64,000 nt of DNA, from assembly GCF_003129485.1 (NCBI RefSeq), contig NZ_QFFG01000005.1:124001-188000 (forward strand). Reading direction: 5' to 3'. The position numbers and the translations under genes are program-made. Of this stretch, positions 17,441 through 26,846 are shown in pieces (the stretch's first letter is position 1; each line of letters begins with the position of its first letter). The notes beneath the pieces were generated by a model, which was not told where the DNA came from, searched no databases, and was given only the letters and a program-made list of their open reading frames with translations. This stretch comes from Polaribacter aquimarinus. Its GTDB lineage: Bacteria > Bacteroidota > Bacteroidia > Flavobacteriales > Flavobacteriaceae.

Positions 17441-19246
17441 ATGGCATTAGTAACATCTAAAGAAATTGCTCAAGTTATAGGTTTACAGAAATTTGGATTT
17501 CTAGGAACTTTTATTGGATGGTTGCTTATTAGAGTTTTGCGTATTTCTGCTTTAAACAGAATTTACGAAAAAAACAAAAATAAATCTGATTTAGATTTTT
17601 TAAACGGCGTTTTAGATGATTGTGAAATCAAATTTGAAATACCTGAAGAAGATTTAAAAAGAATCCCAAAAGAGGGTCCTTTTATTACAATTTCTAATCA
17701 TCCTTTAGGAGGTGTTGATGGTATTCTGCTGTTAAAACTTTTATTAGAAAAAAGAACTGATTATAAGATAATTGCTAACTTTTTATTACATAGAATTGAG
17801 CCTTTAAAACCTTATGTTATGCCAGTAAATCCTTTCGAAAACAGAAAGGATGCAAAATCGAGTGTAGCTGGGATTAAGAATGCATTAATACATTTAAAAG
17901 AAGGAATGCCCCTTGGTATATTTCCTGCAGGTGAAGTATCAACTTATAAAGACGGAAAATTAAATGTAGATAAACCTTGGGAAGAAGGTGCTGTTCGTTT
18001 AATTAAAAAGGCTAATGTACCTATAATTCCTATTTATTTTCATGCCAAAAATAGTAGATTGTTTTATTTACTTTCTAAAGTAAGTGATACCTTAAGGACT
18101 GCAAAATTACCATCAGAATTAGTGTCACAGGGAGGCAAAGTAATAAAGGTTAGAATCGGAAAACCTATTTCTCCAAAAGACCAAGATGAGTATAAAGAAA
18201 TTTCAGCTTTTTATGAGTTTATTAGAAAGAAAACGTATATGTTGGCTAATCCTTTTGAGAAGGCTAATAAATTGATTTCTACTGAGAAAATAAAAATAAA
18301 GAAGCCAGCAAAGAAAATTACCCCGCAAAGAAGCGCAGATTTATTTGTAAAAGAAGTAGAGACTTTAAGAAATGAAAATGCTAGACTTTTAAAAAGTAAA
18401 AACTATGAAGTGTTTTTTGCTAGTGCAAAACAGATTCCGAACTTATTACATGAAATAGGAAGGCTTAGAGAAATTACTTTTAGAGATGTTGGTGAAGGAA
18501 CTAACAAAGCTATTGATTTAGATAAATACGACAAATATTATTACCATATGTTTCTTTGGGATAGTGAAACCAATTGTTTGGCTGGAGCTTACAGAATGGG
18601 ATTAGGTAGTGAGATTTACAAAAAATACGGTATTAATGGCTTTTATGTTCAGACTTTGTTTAGAATAGAACCTGAACTACATCAAATGATGGAAAATACC
18701 ATTGAAATGGGAAGAGCTTTTATTATTGGTGAATATCAACAAAAACCAATGCCTTTATTTTTATTATGGAAAGGGATTGTACATGTTACTTTACGTTATC
18801 CAGATCACAAATATTTAATGGGGGGAGTTTCGATTAGTAATCAGTTTTCAGATTTCTCGAAATCATTGATGATAGAGTTTATGAAGTCTCATTATTACGA
18901 TCCATATATTGCGCAATACATTTATCCGAAGAAAGAATACAAGGTGAAATTAAAAGATGGCGATAAAGATTTTGTCTTTGATGCTACAAAATCTGATATG
19001 CAAAAGTTCGATAAGTTTATTGATGAAATTGAACCAGGTGCATTGAGAATTCCAGTTTTAATTAAGAAGTATGTGAAACAAAATGCGCGTTTAGTAGCGT
19101 TTAATGTAGATCCAAAATTTAACAATGCTGTAGACGGATTAATGTATATTAAAGTTGCAGATATTCCTGATAGTACAGTAAAGCCTGTGATGGAAGAATT
19201 TCAAGCAGAGTTAGAGCGAAAAGCAGCTGAAGAATTAGAAAAATAA
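17441..19246 (+). CDS. olsF: OlsF-like bifunctional acyltransferase (ornithine/amino-acid lipid synthesis)
   Basis: A 601-aa membrane-associated enzyme with two acyltransferase modules. Residues ~60-280 are PlsC-like, with acceptor motif SNHPLGGVDG and FPAGEVSTY. The H-to-D spacing is five residues, not the four of classical PlsC. Residues ~320-500 are a GNAT-type N-acyltransferase related to OlsB/hemolysin-like proteins (LREITFRDVGEG, GAYRMGLG, EMGRAF). OlsF of Serratia and Flavobacterium has this order and makes ornithine lipids: the C-terminal part N-acylates ornithine and the N-terminal part O-acylates the product. Glycine lipids are an alternative product in Bacteroidota. A TATGTTTG box at 17411-17418 may be its promoter. 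Confidence 0.8.
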   Translation: MALVTSKEIAQVIGLQKFGFLGTFIGWLLIRVLRISALNRIYEKNKNKSDLDFLNGVLDDCEIKFEIPEEDLKRIPKEGPFITISNHPLGGVDGILLLKLLLEKRTDYKIIANFLLHRIEPLKPYVMPVNPFENRKDAKSSVAGIKNALIHLKEGMPLGIFPAGEVSTYKDGKLNVDKPWEEGAVRLIKKANVPIIPIYFHAKNSRLFYLLSKVSDTLRTAKLPSELVSQGGKVIKVRIGKPISPKDQDEYKEISAFYEFIRKKTYMLANPFEKANKLISTEKIKIKKPAKKITPQRSADLFVKEVETLRNENARLLKSKNYEVFFASAKQIPNLLHEIGRLREITFRDVGEGTNKAIDLDKYDKYYYHMFLWDSETNCLAGAYRMGLGSEIYKKYGINGFYVQTLFRIEPELHQMMENTIEMGRAFIIGEYQQKPMPLFLLWKGIVHVTLRYPDHKYLMGGVSISNQFSDFSKSLMIEFMKSHYYDPYIAQYIYPKKEYKVKLKDGDKDFVFDATKSDMQKFDKFIDEIEPGALRIPVLIKKYVKQNARLVAFNVDPKFNNAVDGLMYIKVADIPDSTVKPVMEEFQAELERKAAEELEK

Positions 19247-19260
19247 AAGAATTTTTCTAA

Positions 19261-19977
19261 TTAATGTGATAGTTTTTCTTTAATAATAGGTGACATGATT
19301 TCACCCCATGCTTTATATCCTAAACCCGTTAAATGAGTTCCATCAAGTGAATATTCCTTCTTTAATATTCCGTTTTTTGATAGCTTTTTATTTAGATTAA
19401 TGAAATCAATTCCATTAATTGCACACATGTCCTTTAACTTTTGGTTTAAAAATGTTACCGACATATTAAAATCTTTGTAATTTGGATATGCTTTGTCAAC
19501 ATATAAAACTGAAAATATAATTGGTATAATCTTTCTTTCTTGAAGTAGTTTAGAAATTTTAAGTAGGTTATTAGTTGTAGTTTCGATATCTATACCTTTT
19601 CTCAAGTCATTTACACCTCCCATAATAAAGCATAGTTTAGGATATACATTAAATATAAATTCCATTCTATCTAAAAAGCCATTTGTGATATCACTTTCTA
19701 CGCCTCTATTAATAATGTCACCTCTATCTAATAACTCATTCCAATTAACTCTGTATGTTATAGAATTTCCTAACATAACAATTTTTCCTTTTTTACGATA
19801 ATGTTCGTATAAACCTAATTGCTGTTTGAAATTTTCGTTTTTTAGGTGCGAGGATTCTGAAAATTTTGTTGGTTTTATTTTGTTGTAAATTTTGTAGGGG
19901 TATTTTTCATAAATGAATATTGAAATCATTATTATAATTAATAAAATATTCAACATTTTTAAATTCTTTTTTTGCAT
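19261..19977 (-). CDS. SGNH/GDSL-type esterase, membrane-anchored
   Basis: A 238-aa hydrolase. I chose the ATG at 19977 over a TTG 27 bases upstream; a CAAAAATA (TATTTTTG on this strand) box at 20002-20009 also supports this start. A single hydrophobic helix (~8-25) acts as anchor or uncleaved signal. The SGNH blocks are all visible: Ser in MLGNSIT, Gly in NRGVESD, Asn in GGVNDL, and Asp/His in DGTHLTGLGY. Bacterial members deacylate sugars, lipids or cell-wall polymers; the substrate here is unknown. It converges on olsF with only 14 bases between them and no obvious terminator. Confidence 0.85.
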   Translation of the reverse strand: MQKKNLKMLNILLIIIMISIFIYEKYPYKIYNKIKPTKFSESSHLKNENFKQQLGLYEHYRKKGKIVMLGNSITYRVNWNELLDRGDIINRGVESDITNGFLDRMEFIFNVYPKLCFIMGGVNDLRKGIDIETTTNNLLKISKLLQERKIIPIIFSVLYVDKAYPNYKDFNMSVTFLNQKLKDMCAINGIDFINLNKKLSKNGILKKEYSLDGTHLTGLGYKAWGEIMSPIIKEKLSH

Positions 19978-20159
19978 GATTAATTTATCTGAAGTCTGAA
20001 ACAAAAATAGTTAAAATAAGCTATGACTTAAGTAAGTTTATTATATGCTCTATACGTATCTAACGATAAGATTTGTTAAACTATATTTTTTATAACTAAT
20101 TTAAATTCAGAAAATAGAAATTAATATTAAAAATGAGAAAAGAATAAAGTGTTAAATGG

Positions 20160-20618
20160 TTACTTTATTTTTGATGTAAAACCAACAGGAATTTTTAACT
20201 TTTCAAAGTCATACATATTTATATATAGAGAAAGTGTGTCTTTAGATCCTTTCCAAAAAATTCTGTAATGATCTAACAAACCAGTTCCTAAAATACCATT
20301 TTCTGTTTTAAAATGACAACAACTTCCAGCTCTAAAATAATTAATTAGTTCTCCATTTGGACCAGCTAAAGCATTCAAAAATCTTCTTTCGTTTATTGGA
20401 CCTTCAGATTCTTTAACACCACCAACTTTTATAGGGTTTTTCTGAGTATATCCATAAGATTTATCAGTGCTTTTTTCTGTAATAGCAAAGGCATTATTTA
20501 GTATTTGAGGTTTAACCAATAATTTTTTATTATTTGTAATACTGTTTTTTTTAGTTGCACAAGCAATAAGAAGTGATATTGATAAAAGGATAAAAAAGAT
20601 TTTTTTTACTGGTTTCAT
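20160..20618 (-). CDS. Hypothetical lipoprotein, 152 aa
   Basis: The signal peptide ends in a lipobox (LLIAC, Cys ~20), so this is probably a membrane-anchored lipoprotein. The rest is a small globular domain with motifs SYGYTQKNPIKVGG, NERRFLNALAGPNG, RAGSCCHF (adjacent Cys) and LYINMYD. I have an impression of similar small proteins in other flavobacteria but no reliable function. The promoter at 20629-20660 would start the transcript about four bases before the ATG, which implies a nearly leaderless mRNA. Confidence 0.8.
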   Translation of the reverse strand: MKPVKKIFFILLSISLLIACATKKNSITNNKKLLVKPQILNNAFAITEKSTDKSYGYTQKNPIKVGGVKESEGPINERRFLNALAGPNGELINYFRAGSCCHFKTENGILGTGLLDHYRIFWKGSKDTLSLYINMYDFEKLKIPVGFTSKIK

Positions 20619-20628
20619 ATTTTTTTAT

Positions 20629-20660
20629 CAAACTTAATAAAAAATCCTTAAATCTGCCAA
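20629..20660 (-). promoter_or_regulatory. Bacteroidota promoter for the small lipoprotein
   Basis: On the minus strand: TTG (20660-20658), 21 bases, TAAGTTTG (20636-20629). The predicted transcription start (~20622) is only a few bases from the ATG at 20618. Confidence 0.55.
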
Positions 20661-20717
20661 AAATTCAGTTTTTGAATTTGGTACACTTTTAGCTTTAAAG
20701 ATGTTAAATTAATATAT

Positions 20718-21074
20718 ATGAAAACATTTTTAAAAATCTTATTAACGGCTTTAGCAGTAATTGTCTTAGCCAATATTTTACCCGGAATTTCAGTAGCAGG
20801 TTACGTATCTGCAATTATAGTAGCTGTAGTAATATCGCTGTTAAATATGTTTGTACGTCCGCTTTTAATCTTTTTTACCTTACCAGCAACCATTGTAACT
20901 TTAGGTTTGTTCTTATTTGTAATTAATGCTTGTATTATTTTGTTGGCAGATAAATTAGTAGATGGTTTTGCGGTTTCTGGCTTTTGGTCAGCATTGTTTT
21001 TCAGCATTTTACTGTCAATTTTTAGGTCAGCATTATTTTCTTTATTAAAAGAAGATAAGAAATCATTAAAATAA
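20718..21074 (+). CDS. Phage holin family 4 (YvlD-like) membrane protein
   Basis: A 118-aa inner-membrane protein with four predicted helices and short loops. Motifs ANILPGISVAGY, LNMFVRPLLIFFTLPATIVT and LFLFVINACIILLADKLVDGF fit the PF04020 family. Despite the family name these are chromosomal proteins of unknown role and not evidence of a prophage; no phage genes are nearby. The C-terminus is Lys-rich and probably cytoplasmic. It is divergent from the small lipoprotein gene. Confidence 0.88.
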   Translation: MKTFLKILLTALAVIVLANILPGISVAGYVSAIIVAVVISLLNMFVRPLLIFFTLPATIVTLGLFLFVINACIILLADKLVDGFAVSGFWSALFFSILLSIFRSALFSLLKEDKKSLK

Positions 21075-21097
21075 CTGAAATAGAAGTATTTAAACAT

Positions 21098-21127
21098 TTG
21101 TGCAATCAATTTAAATGATTAATTTTG
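21098..21127 (+). promoter_or_regulatory. Bacteroidota promoter for tig
   Basis: TTG (21098-21100, within TTTG), 19 bases, then TAATTTTG (21120-21127). The predicted start of transcription at ~21134 leaves a leader of ~28 bases. Confidence 0.65.
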
Positions 21128-21161
21128 CACTCGATTTTTTTAAGAACAACAGAACAAAGAA

Positions 21162-22484
21162 ATGAATATTACAAAAGAAAACATAGATGCGTTAAACGCA
21201 GTTGTAAAAGTTGATATTGTTGCAGATGATTATCAAGCAAAAGTAACAGAAGTATTAACAGATTATCGTAAAAAAGCTGACATTCCTGGTTTTAGAAAAG
21301 GGCATGTGCCAATGGGAATGGTAAAAAAGCAATATGGTAAATCTGTAATGATAGATGAGGTAAACAAGCTTTTACAAGATTCTTTAAATAAATTTATCAC
21401 TGAAGAAAAATTAGATATTTTAGGAAATCCTATTCCTAGAGTTCAAGATGAATTCAATTGGGATGCAGAAACGTTTTCTTTTGAATTCGAATTAGGTTTA
21501 GTACCAGAATTTGAGGTTGATTTAAACGCAAAAAACAAAGTAAAACAATACAATATTGTTGCTACTGAAAAATTGATTGATGAAGAAGTAAAAAATATCC
21601 AAACGCGTTATGGTAAAATGTCTTCTTTAGAAGTAGCTACTGAGCACTCTAATGTTACAGGTACTTTTGTAAATGAAGAAAACGACATCAATAAGAAATC
21701 TACTTTCTTAGTAAACGACTTAAAAGGAAAGAAAAACGAGAAAAAAGTAATTGGTGCTAAAGTAGGTGATGTAATTGAGTTAGATACTAAAAAATTATTT
21801 GAAGACGACCATAAATTACAACACATTTTAGGTGTTTCTCACGATGTAATTCACGATTTAGACATTACAGTTACCTTAACTGTAGAAGAGATTACAAAAA
21901 CAGAACCAGCTGATTTAGATAAAGAATTATTTGATAAACTATTTGCTGACGGAAGTGTTTCTACAGTTACTGAATTAAGAGAAAAAATTAAGGAAGATGC
22001 AGAAAAGCAATTCCAACAACAAGGTGATCAACAATTATTAAATGCAATTACAGAGCATTTAATTGAAAATACAAAGTTTGATTTACCAGCAGAATTTTTA
22101 CAAAAATGGTTAGCAACTGCAGGAGAAAAAGAATTAACTGCAGATGAAGCTGCTGCTGAGTATGAAAAATCAGAAAAAGGATTGCGTTATCAATTAATCG
22201 AAGGTAAGATTATGAAAGATAACGATATCAAATTAGAGTATCAAGAATTGGTAGATTACGCAAAAGGATTTATCAGAACGCAAATGGCTCAATTTGGTAA
22301 TATGAATCCAGAAGAAAAAGAATTGGATGATATTGCTGGTAGAATCTTACAAAACCAAGAAGAAGCTCAGAAATTACAATCTCAATTAATTAGTCAAAAA
22401 TTATTGACTTTCTTTAAAGAGAATATGAAATTTAAAACAAAAGAAGTTTCTTACGAAGATTTCATTAAAGAAGTTTACAAATAA
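21162..22484 (+). CDS. tig: Trigger factor
   Basis: A 440-aa ribosome-associated chaperone. The N-terminal ribosome-binding loop is visible as PGFRKGHVP (residues 42-50). The middle (~150-245) corresponds to the FKBP-type prolyl isomerase domain but is weakly conserved, as I would expect in Bacteroidota. The C-terminal helical cradle is rich in Glu/Lys/Gln (~255-440). It lies upstream of clpP and clpX, the classic tig-clpP-clpX order, but a strong terminator (22551) separates it from clpP. Confidence 0.95.
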   Translation: MNITKENIDALNAVVKVDIVADDYQAKVTEVLTDYRKKADIPGFRKGHVPMGMVKKQYGKSVMIDEVNKLLQDSLNKFITEEKLDILGNPIPRVQDEFNWDAETFSFEFELGLVPEFEVDLNAKNKVKQYNIVATEKLIDEEVKNIQTRYGKMSSLEVATEHSNVTGTFVNEENDINKKSTFLVNDLKGKKNEKKVIGAKVGDVIELDTKKLFEDDHKLQHILGVSHDVIHDLDITVTLTVEEITKTEPADLDKELFDKLFADGSVSTVTELREKIKEDAEKQFQQQGDQQLLNAITEHLIENTKFDLPAEFLQKWLATAGEKELTADEAAAEYEKSEKGLRYQLIEGKIMKDNDIKLEYQELVDYAKGFIRTQMAQFGNMNPEEKELDDIAGRILQNQEEAQKLQSQLISQKLLTFFKENMKFKTKEVSYEDFIKEVYK

Positions 22485-22523
22485 CAGTCACAGACATGTT
22501 GCTATTGTTCTAAAAATGATGAT

Positions 22524-22550
22524 GTCATTTCGAACAAAGTGAGAAATCTT
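22524..22550 (+). repeat. Interspersed ~27-base repeat
   Basis: GTCATTTCGA-N8-GAGAAATCTT. A close copy lies in reverse orientation at 60104-60130 and a diverged one at 16087-16114. All three are in intergenic DNA; here the repeat abuts a terminator. Confidence 0.6.
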
Positions 22551-22582
22551 AAAAACCTGAATTGTAAAATTCAGGTTTTTTT
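22551..22582 (+). terminator. Rho-independent terminator of tig
   Basis: Arms AAAACCTGAATT and AATTCAGGTTTT with loop GTAA, followed by a T-run. The stem is perfect. Confidence 0.85.
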
Positions 22583-22658
22583 AGCGACAAACACCAGTAA
22601 AAAGGTAAGAAAATAGTTCTTATCTTTACAATATTAAACACAAAATAGAATTACAAGA

Positions 22659-23318
22659 ATGGATTACGGAAAAGAGTTCGAAAAATACGCAACAAAACAT
22701 CACGGAATAAGCAGTACTTCTTATACAAAAATAACAAGTAGTTTAACGCCATATATTATGGAAGAGCGTCAGATGAATATAACTCAAATGGACGTTTTTT
22801 CTCGTTTAATGATGGATAGAATTATCTTTTTAGGAACAGGGATTAACGACCAGGTAGCAAATATTATACAAGCACAATTGTTATTTTTAGAAAGTGTAGA
22901 TGCAAATAAAGATATTTCAATTTATATCAATTCTCCAGGTGGAGGTGTGTATGCAGGTTTGGGTATTTACGATACTATGCAGTTTATAAAACCAGATGTA
23001 GCTACAATTTGTACAGGTATGGCAGCATCTATGGGAGCTGTTTTAATGTGTGCTGGAGAAAAAGGAAAACGTTCTGCATTGCCACATTCAAGAATAATGA
23101 TTCACCAACCATTAGGTGGAGCACAAGGACAAGCTTCAGATATTGAAATTACTGCAAGAGAAATCTTAAAGTTAAAAGATGAATTGTATGCAATTATTGC
23201 AAATCACTCAGGTCAAACAATTGAGAAAGTACACAATGATTCTGATAGAGATTACTGGATGAAAGCAGAGGAGGCAAAAGCCTACGGAATGATTGATGAA
23301 GTTTTAGCAAGAAAGTAG
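22659..23318 (+). CDS. clpP: ATP-dependent Clp protease proteolytic subunit
   Basis: A 219-aa serine protease that forms the tetradecameric chamber fed by ClpX. The catalytic triad is S124 (GMAASMGAV), H149 ([10 protein letters not shown]) and D198 (DSDRDYW), with the same spacing as in E. coli ClpP. The oxyanion motif [10 protein letters not shown] is present. The first ~25 residues should include a propeptide removed on maturation. clpX follows after 78 bases on the same strand. A TATCTTTA sequence just upstream is only an imperfect promoter box. Confidence 0.97.
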   Translation: MDYGKEFEKYATKHHGISSTSYTKITSSLTPYIMEERQMNITQMDVFSRLMMDRIIFLGTGINDQVANIIQAQLLFLESVDANKDISIYINSPGGGVYAGLGIYDTMQFIKPDVATICTGMAASMGAVLMCAGEKGKRSALPHSRIMIHQPLGGAQGQASDIEITAREILKLKDELYAIIANHSGQTIEKVHNDSDRDYWMKAEEAKAYGMIDEVLARK

Positions 23319-23324
23319 TAGTTG

Positions 23325-23392
23325 TTAGTTGTTGGTTTTTTGTTGTTGGTTACTTTTTGCCAATAACTGCAAACTACCAACCAAAAACCAAG
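23325..23392. repeat. Imperfect inverted repeat in the clpP-clpX spacer
   Basis: The spacer is built from repeated words: GTTGTTGGTTTTTTG and GTTGTTGGTTAC in the first half, CTACCAACCAAAAACCAA in the second. The halves are partly complementary and could fold into a hairpin in a clpP-clpX transcript. Function unknown. Confidence 0.45.
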
Positions 23393-23396
23393 GAAA

Positions 23397-24635
23397 ATGT
23401 CGAAAGAAGAAAACTTAGAATGTTCGTTTTGCGGACGAAAAAAAGCGGAAACAGACTTGTTAATTGCAGGTATGGACGCCCATATATGTGATAAATGTAT
23501 AGAGCAAGCTCACGGAATTGTAGAAGAAGAAATTTCTGATGCAAAATCAAGTAGTTTGTCTAAAGATTTAACACTAAAAAAACCGTTAGAAATTAAGGAG
23601 TTTTTAGATCAATACATCATTGGTCAAAATGAAACAAAACGAGCAATGGCTGTAGCTGTTTACAATCATTACAAACGTTTATTGCAAGATAAAAATGACG
23701 AGGATGAAGTAGAAATAGAAAAATCTAACATTGTTTTGGTTGGAGAAACAGGTACAGGAAAAACATTAGTAGCAAGAACCATTGCTAAAATGTTAAACGT
23801 GCCATTTTCTATTGTAGATGCTACTGTTTTAACACAAGCAGGTTATGTTGGTGAAGATGTAGAGAGTATTTTAAGCAGATTGTTACAAGCTGCAGATTAT
23901 GATGTAGAAAAAGCAGAAAGAGGAATTGTTTTTATTGATGAAATTGATAAAATTGCCAGAAAAGGTGATAATCCCTCTATTACAAGAGACGTTTCTGGAG
24001 AAGGAGTTCAGCAAGCATTGTTAAAATTATTAGAAGGAGCAGTAGTTAATGTTGCGCCAAAAGGCGGAAGAAAACATCCTGAGCAAAAATTTATTGAGGT
24101 AAATACCAAAGATATTTTATTTATTGCTGGAGGAGCATTTTCTGGTATTGATAAAATTATTAGCAAGCGTTTAAATATGCAGGCTGTAGGTTTTGGAGCT
24201 TCTTTAGATGAAGATAAAGTAGATCAAGAAAACTTATTGCAGTACATTACTCCTTTAGATTTAAAATCTTTTGGTTTAATTCCTGAAATTATTGGGCGTT
24301 TACCAGTTTTAAGTTATATGAATCCTTTAGATGCTAAAACGTTACGAGCTATTTTAACAGAACCTAAAAATTCAATTATCAAACAATATGCAAAATTGTT
24401 TGGTATGGATGAAGTCAATTTTACAATTGATGAAGATGCGTTAAATTATATCGTAGAAAAAGCAGTAGAGTACAAGTTAGGTGCAAGAGGTTTACGCTCT
24501 TTATGTGAAGCTATTTTTACAGATGCAATGTTCGATTTACCAAGTTCTGATCAAAAAGAATTTAATGTAACTAGAGAATATGCAGAAGCAAAATTAACAA
24601 ACACTACCTTAAAGAAATTAAGAGCAGCATCTTAA
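23397..24635 (+). CDS. clpX: Clp protease ATP-binding subunit ClpX
   Basis: A 412-aa AAA+ unfoldase that recognises substrates and threads them into ClpP. The N-terminal C4 zinc domain is intact: C9, C12, C31, C34. Walker A is GETGTGKT and Walker B is IVFIDEID. The pore loop GYVGED and sensor motif GLIPEIIGRLP are present, as is the C-terminal KLGARGLRSL sensor-2 arginine region. Length and domain order are typical. A strong terminator follows. Confidence 0.97.
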   Translation: MSKEENLECSFCGRKKAETDLLIAGMDAHICDKCIEQAHGIVEEEISDAKSSSLSKDLTLKKPLEIKEFLDQYIIGQNETKRAMAVAVYNHYKRLLQDKNDEDEVEIEKSNIVLVGETGTGKTLVARTIAKMLNVPFSIVDATVLTQAGYVGEDVESILSRLLQAADYDVEKAERGIVFIDEIDKIARKGDNPSITRDVSGEGVQQALLKLLEGAVVNVAPKGGRKHPEQKFIEVNTKDILFIAGGAFSGIDKIISKRLNMQAVGFGASLDEDKVDQENLLQYITPLDLKSFGLIPEIIGRLPVLSYMNPLDAKTLRAILTEPKNSIIKQYAKLFGMDEVNFTIDEDALNYIVEKAVEYKLGARGLRSLCEAIFTDAMFDLPSSDQKEFNVTREYAEAKLTNTTLKKLRAAS

Positions 24636-24657
24636 TGATTTAAAATATGATTAATAG

Positions 24658-24688
24658 AAACCTCACTATAATGTTAGTGAGGTTTTTT
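24658..24688 (+). terminator. Rho-independent terminator of clpX
   Basis: AAACCTCACTA-TAATGT-TAGTGAGGTTTTTT. The T-run overlaps the -33 element of the dnaG promoter. Confidence 0.85.
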
Positions 24689-24719
24689 GTTTTTTAAAAA
24701 AATCTAATTGTTATATTTG
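24687..24719 (+). promoter_or_regulatory. Bacteroidota promoter for dnaG
   Basis: TTG (24687-24689), 22 bases, then TATATTTG (24712-24719), a strong -7 match. The predicted leader is ~20 bases. Confidence 0.6.
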
Positions 24720-24745
24720 TTTTCACTTTCCAATAATTTTATTTA

Positions 24746-26752
24746 ATGATATCAAGAAGTACCATAGACCGAGTTTTCGAATCTGCAAGAGTAGAGGAGG
24801 TTATTGGTGAATTTGTACAACTTAAAAAAGCGGGAAGTAACTTTAAAGGACTAAGTCCGTTTACAGATGAAAAGTCGCCTTCTTTTATGGTGTCACCAGT
24901 AAAACAAATCTGGAAAGATTTTTCTACAGGAAAAGGTGGGAATGCTGTTTCTTTTTTAATGGAACACGAACATTATTCGTACCCAGAAGCCTTAAGATGG
25001 TTGGCAAAAAAATACAACATAGAAATAGAAGAAACTGAGCAAACAACAGAAGAAAAAGCTCAGATGAACGAAAGAGAAAGTATGTTTTTGGTGTCTAGTT
25101 TTGCCAAAGATTATTTTCACGATGTAATGTTGAATTCCAACAAAGGGAAAGCAATTGGGTTAAGTTATTTTAAAGAACGTGGTTTTAGAGAAGAAACCAT
25201 TAAAAAGTTCGATTTAGGATATTGTATAGATGAGTGGGATAATTTTACAAAAGCAGCCTTAGCAAAAGGTTACGATTTAAAATACTTAGCAGCTACAGGT
25301 TTAACAATTGTAAAAGAAAATAAACAATTCGATCGTTTTAAAGGTCGTGTTATGTTTCCTATTCACTCAATGTCTGGACGTATTTTAGGCTTTGGTGGAC
25401 GTATTTTAACTGCGGATAAAAAAGCAGCTAAATACTTAAATTCTCCAGAAAGCGATATTTATCATAAGAGTAAAATTCTTTACGGAATTTATCAGGCTAA
25501 AAAGGAAATAGCTAAACAAGACAATTGTTTTTTAGTAGAAGGGTATACAGATGTAATTTCTTTCCATCAATCTGGAGTTGAGAATGTGGTGGCTTCTTCA
25601 GGTACAGCGTTAACTTCTGATCAAATTCGGTTGGTAAATAGACTAACCAAAAACATTACTGTTCTTTTTGATGGAGATGCAGCAGGAATAAGAGCTTCTA
25701 TTCGTGGAATAGATTTAATTCTGGAGCAAGGAATGAACGTAAAAGTAGTTCAGTTTCCAGATGGAGAAGACCCAGATAGTTTTGCGAAAGCACATTCTGA
25801 TGCAGAGTTAAAAGAATATTTAGAAAATTCAGCCCAAGATTTTATCAACTTTAAAGTATCACTTTTATTAAAAGACTCTAATAACGATCCTATAAAAAAA
25901 GCAGGAGTAATTAGAGATATTGTGACAAGTATTTCTAAAATTCCAGATGGAATTCAACGAGAAGTTTATGTACAAGAGTGTGCAAGAATAATGGACATTT
26001 CTGAACGTGTTTTGTTTAGCGAGTTAGCGCAGTTGTTAAAAAAAGGACTTCAAGAAAAAAATAAAGTTTCCAAAAAGCAAAATGCTTCTCAACAAGATCC
26101 TAACCAACCACCACCAGAATATTTTATGGCTCAAGAGCAAGCTCAAATGGGTTTGGTTAAAGGTGGTCAAAAAGCTTCTCAAAAAGTAGATCAATTATCT
26201 ATTTTAGAAAAAGAAATTATCAGGATTTTATTGTTATATGGAAATGAAGAAATAGAATTTTCTGAAGAAGTGATTAATATGGATGAAGATGGTAAAGAAA
26301 CTATTTCTAATCGAAAATATCAAAATACAGTTTCTTCAGAAATTTATTTGCATTTACAAGAGGATGAAATAGAGTTTACGAACTCTCTTTTTCAAGAGAT
26401 TTATATAGAAATAATTCATCAATTAAACCAGTCTGAAAAATTAGATGTAGATAGCCTAATAAATCATAAAAACTCTGAAATATCTTCTATAGTTACTTCT
26501 ATTTTAATGGATGAAGAAAAACATCAGTTAAGTAATTGGGAAAGCAAAAATATTGAAGTAAAATCGGCAATTGAAGTAATGCCAAAAGCTGTATCTGATG
26601 TTGTTTTTAATCTGCGTAGAATTCTAATAGATAAAATAGTTAGTAAGTTTATGGAGAAAGGGAAAGAATATACAAATGATGAAAAAGAACAAATAATGAG
26701 TTATAATTCTCTGAGAATTAAGCTTTCAGAAAAACTTAAAAGGGTAGTTTAA
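24746..26752 (+). CDS. dnaG: DNA primase with zinc ligands lost
   Basis: A 668-aa replicative primase that lays RNA primers for DNA synthesis. The TOPRIM core is intact: acidic residue in FLVEGYTDV and the DGDAAG metal motif in VLFDGDAAGIRAS. The N-terminal CHC2 domain keeps its fold signature (SPFTDEKSPSF, then GKGGNAVSFLM) but none of the four zinc ligands. Aligned with E. coli DnaG (C40, H43, C61, C64) the residues are S37, T40, D58 and T61. The DNA-binding module must therefore fold without zinc. The C-terminal ~200 residues correspond to the helicase-binding domain and are poorly conserved. Confidence 0.96.
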   Translation: MISRSTIDRVFESARVEEVIGEFVQLKKAGSNFKGLSPFTDEKSPSFMVSPVKQIWKDFSTGKGGNAVSFLMEHEHYSYPEALRWLAKKYNIEIEETEQTTEEKAQMNERESMFLVSSFAKDYFHDVMLNSNKGKAIGLSYFKERGFREETIKKFDLGYCIDEWDNFTKAALAKGYDLKYLAATGLTIVKENKQFDRFKGRVMFPIHSMSGRILGFGGRILTADKKAAKYLNSPESDIYHKSKILYGIYQAKKEIAKQDNCFLVEGYTDVISFHQSGVENVVASSGTALTSDQIRLVNRLTKNITVLFDGDAAGIRASIRGIDLILEQGMNVKVVQFPDGEDPDSFAKAHSDAELKEYLENSAQDFINFKVSLLLKDSNNDPIKKAGVIRDIVTSISKIPDGIQREVYVQECARIMDISERVLFSELAQLLKKGLQEKNKVSKKQNASQQDPNQPPPEYFMAQEQAQMGLVKGGQKASQKVDQLSILEKEIIRILLLYGNEEIEFSEEVINMDEDGKETISNRKYQNTVSSEIYLHLQEDEIEFTNSLFQEIYIEIIHQLNQSEKLDVDSLINHKNSEISSIVTSILMDEEKHQLSNWESKNIEVKSAIEVMPKAVSDVVFNLRRILIDKIVSKFMEKGKEYTNDEKEQIMSYNSLRIKLSEKLKRVV

Positions 26753-26846
26753 ATTGCTCTAATAACTAACAAAAAATAAAACTTTACTTTTTACGCAACC
26801 TTTTAACAGTTTCTTCATCTATAATAAAAGCGTTTATTACAAAAAG

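Noticed and set aside
20718..21074. Holin as a sign of prophage
   Set aside because: The family is chromosomal despite its name, and no other phage gene is nearby.
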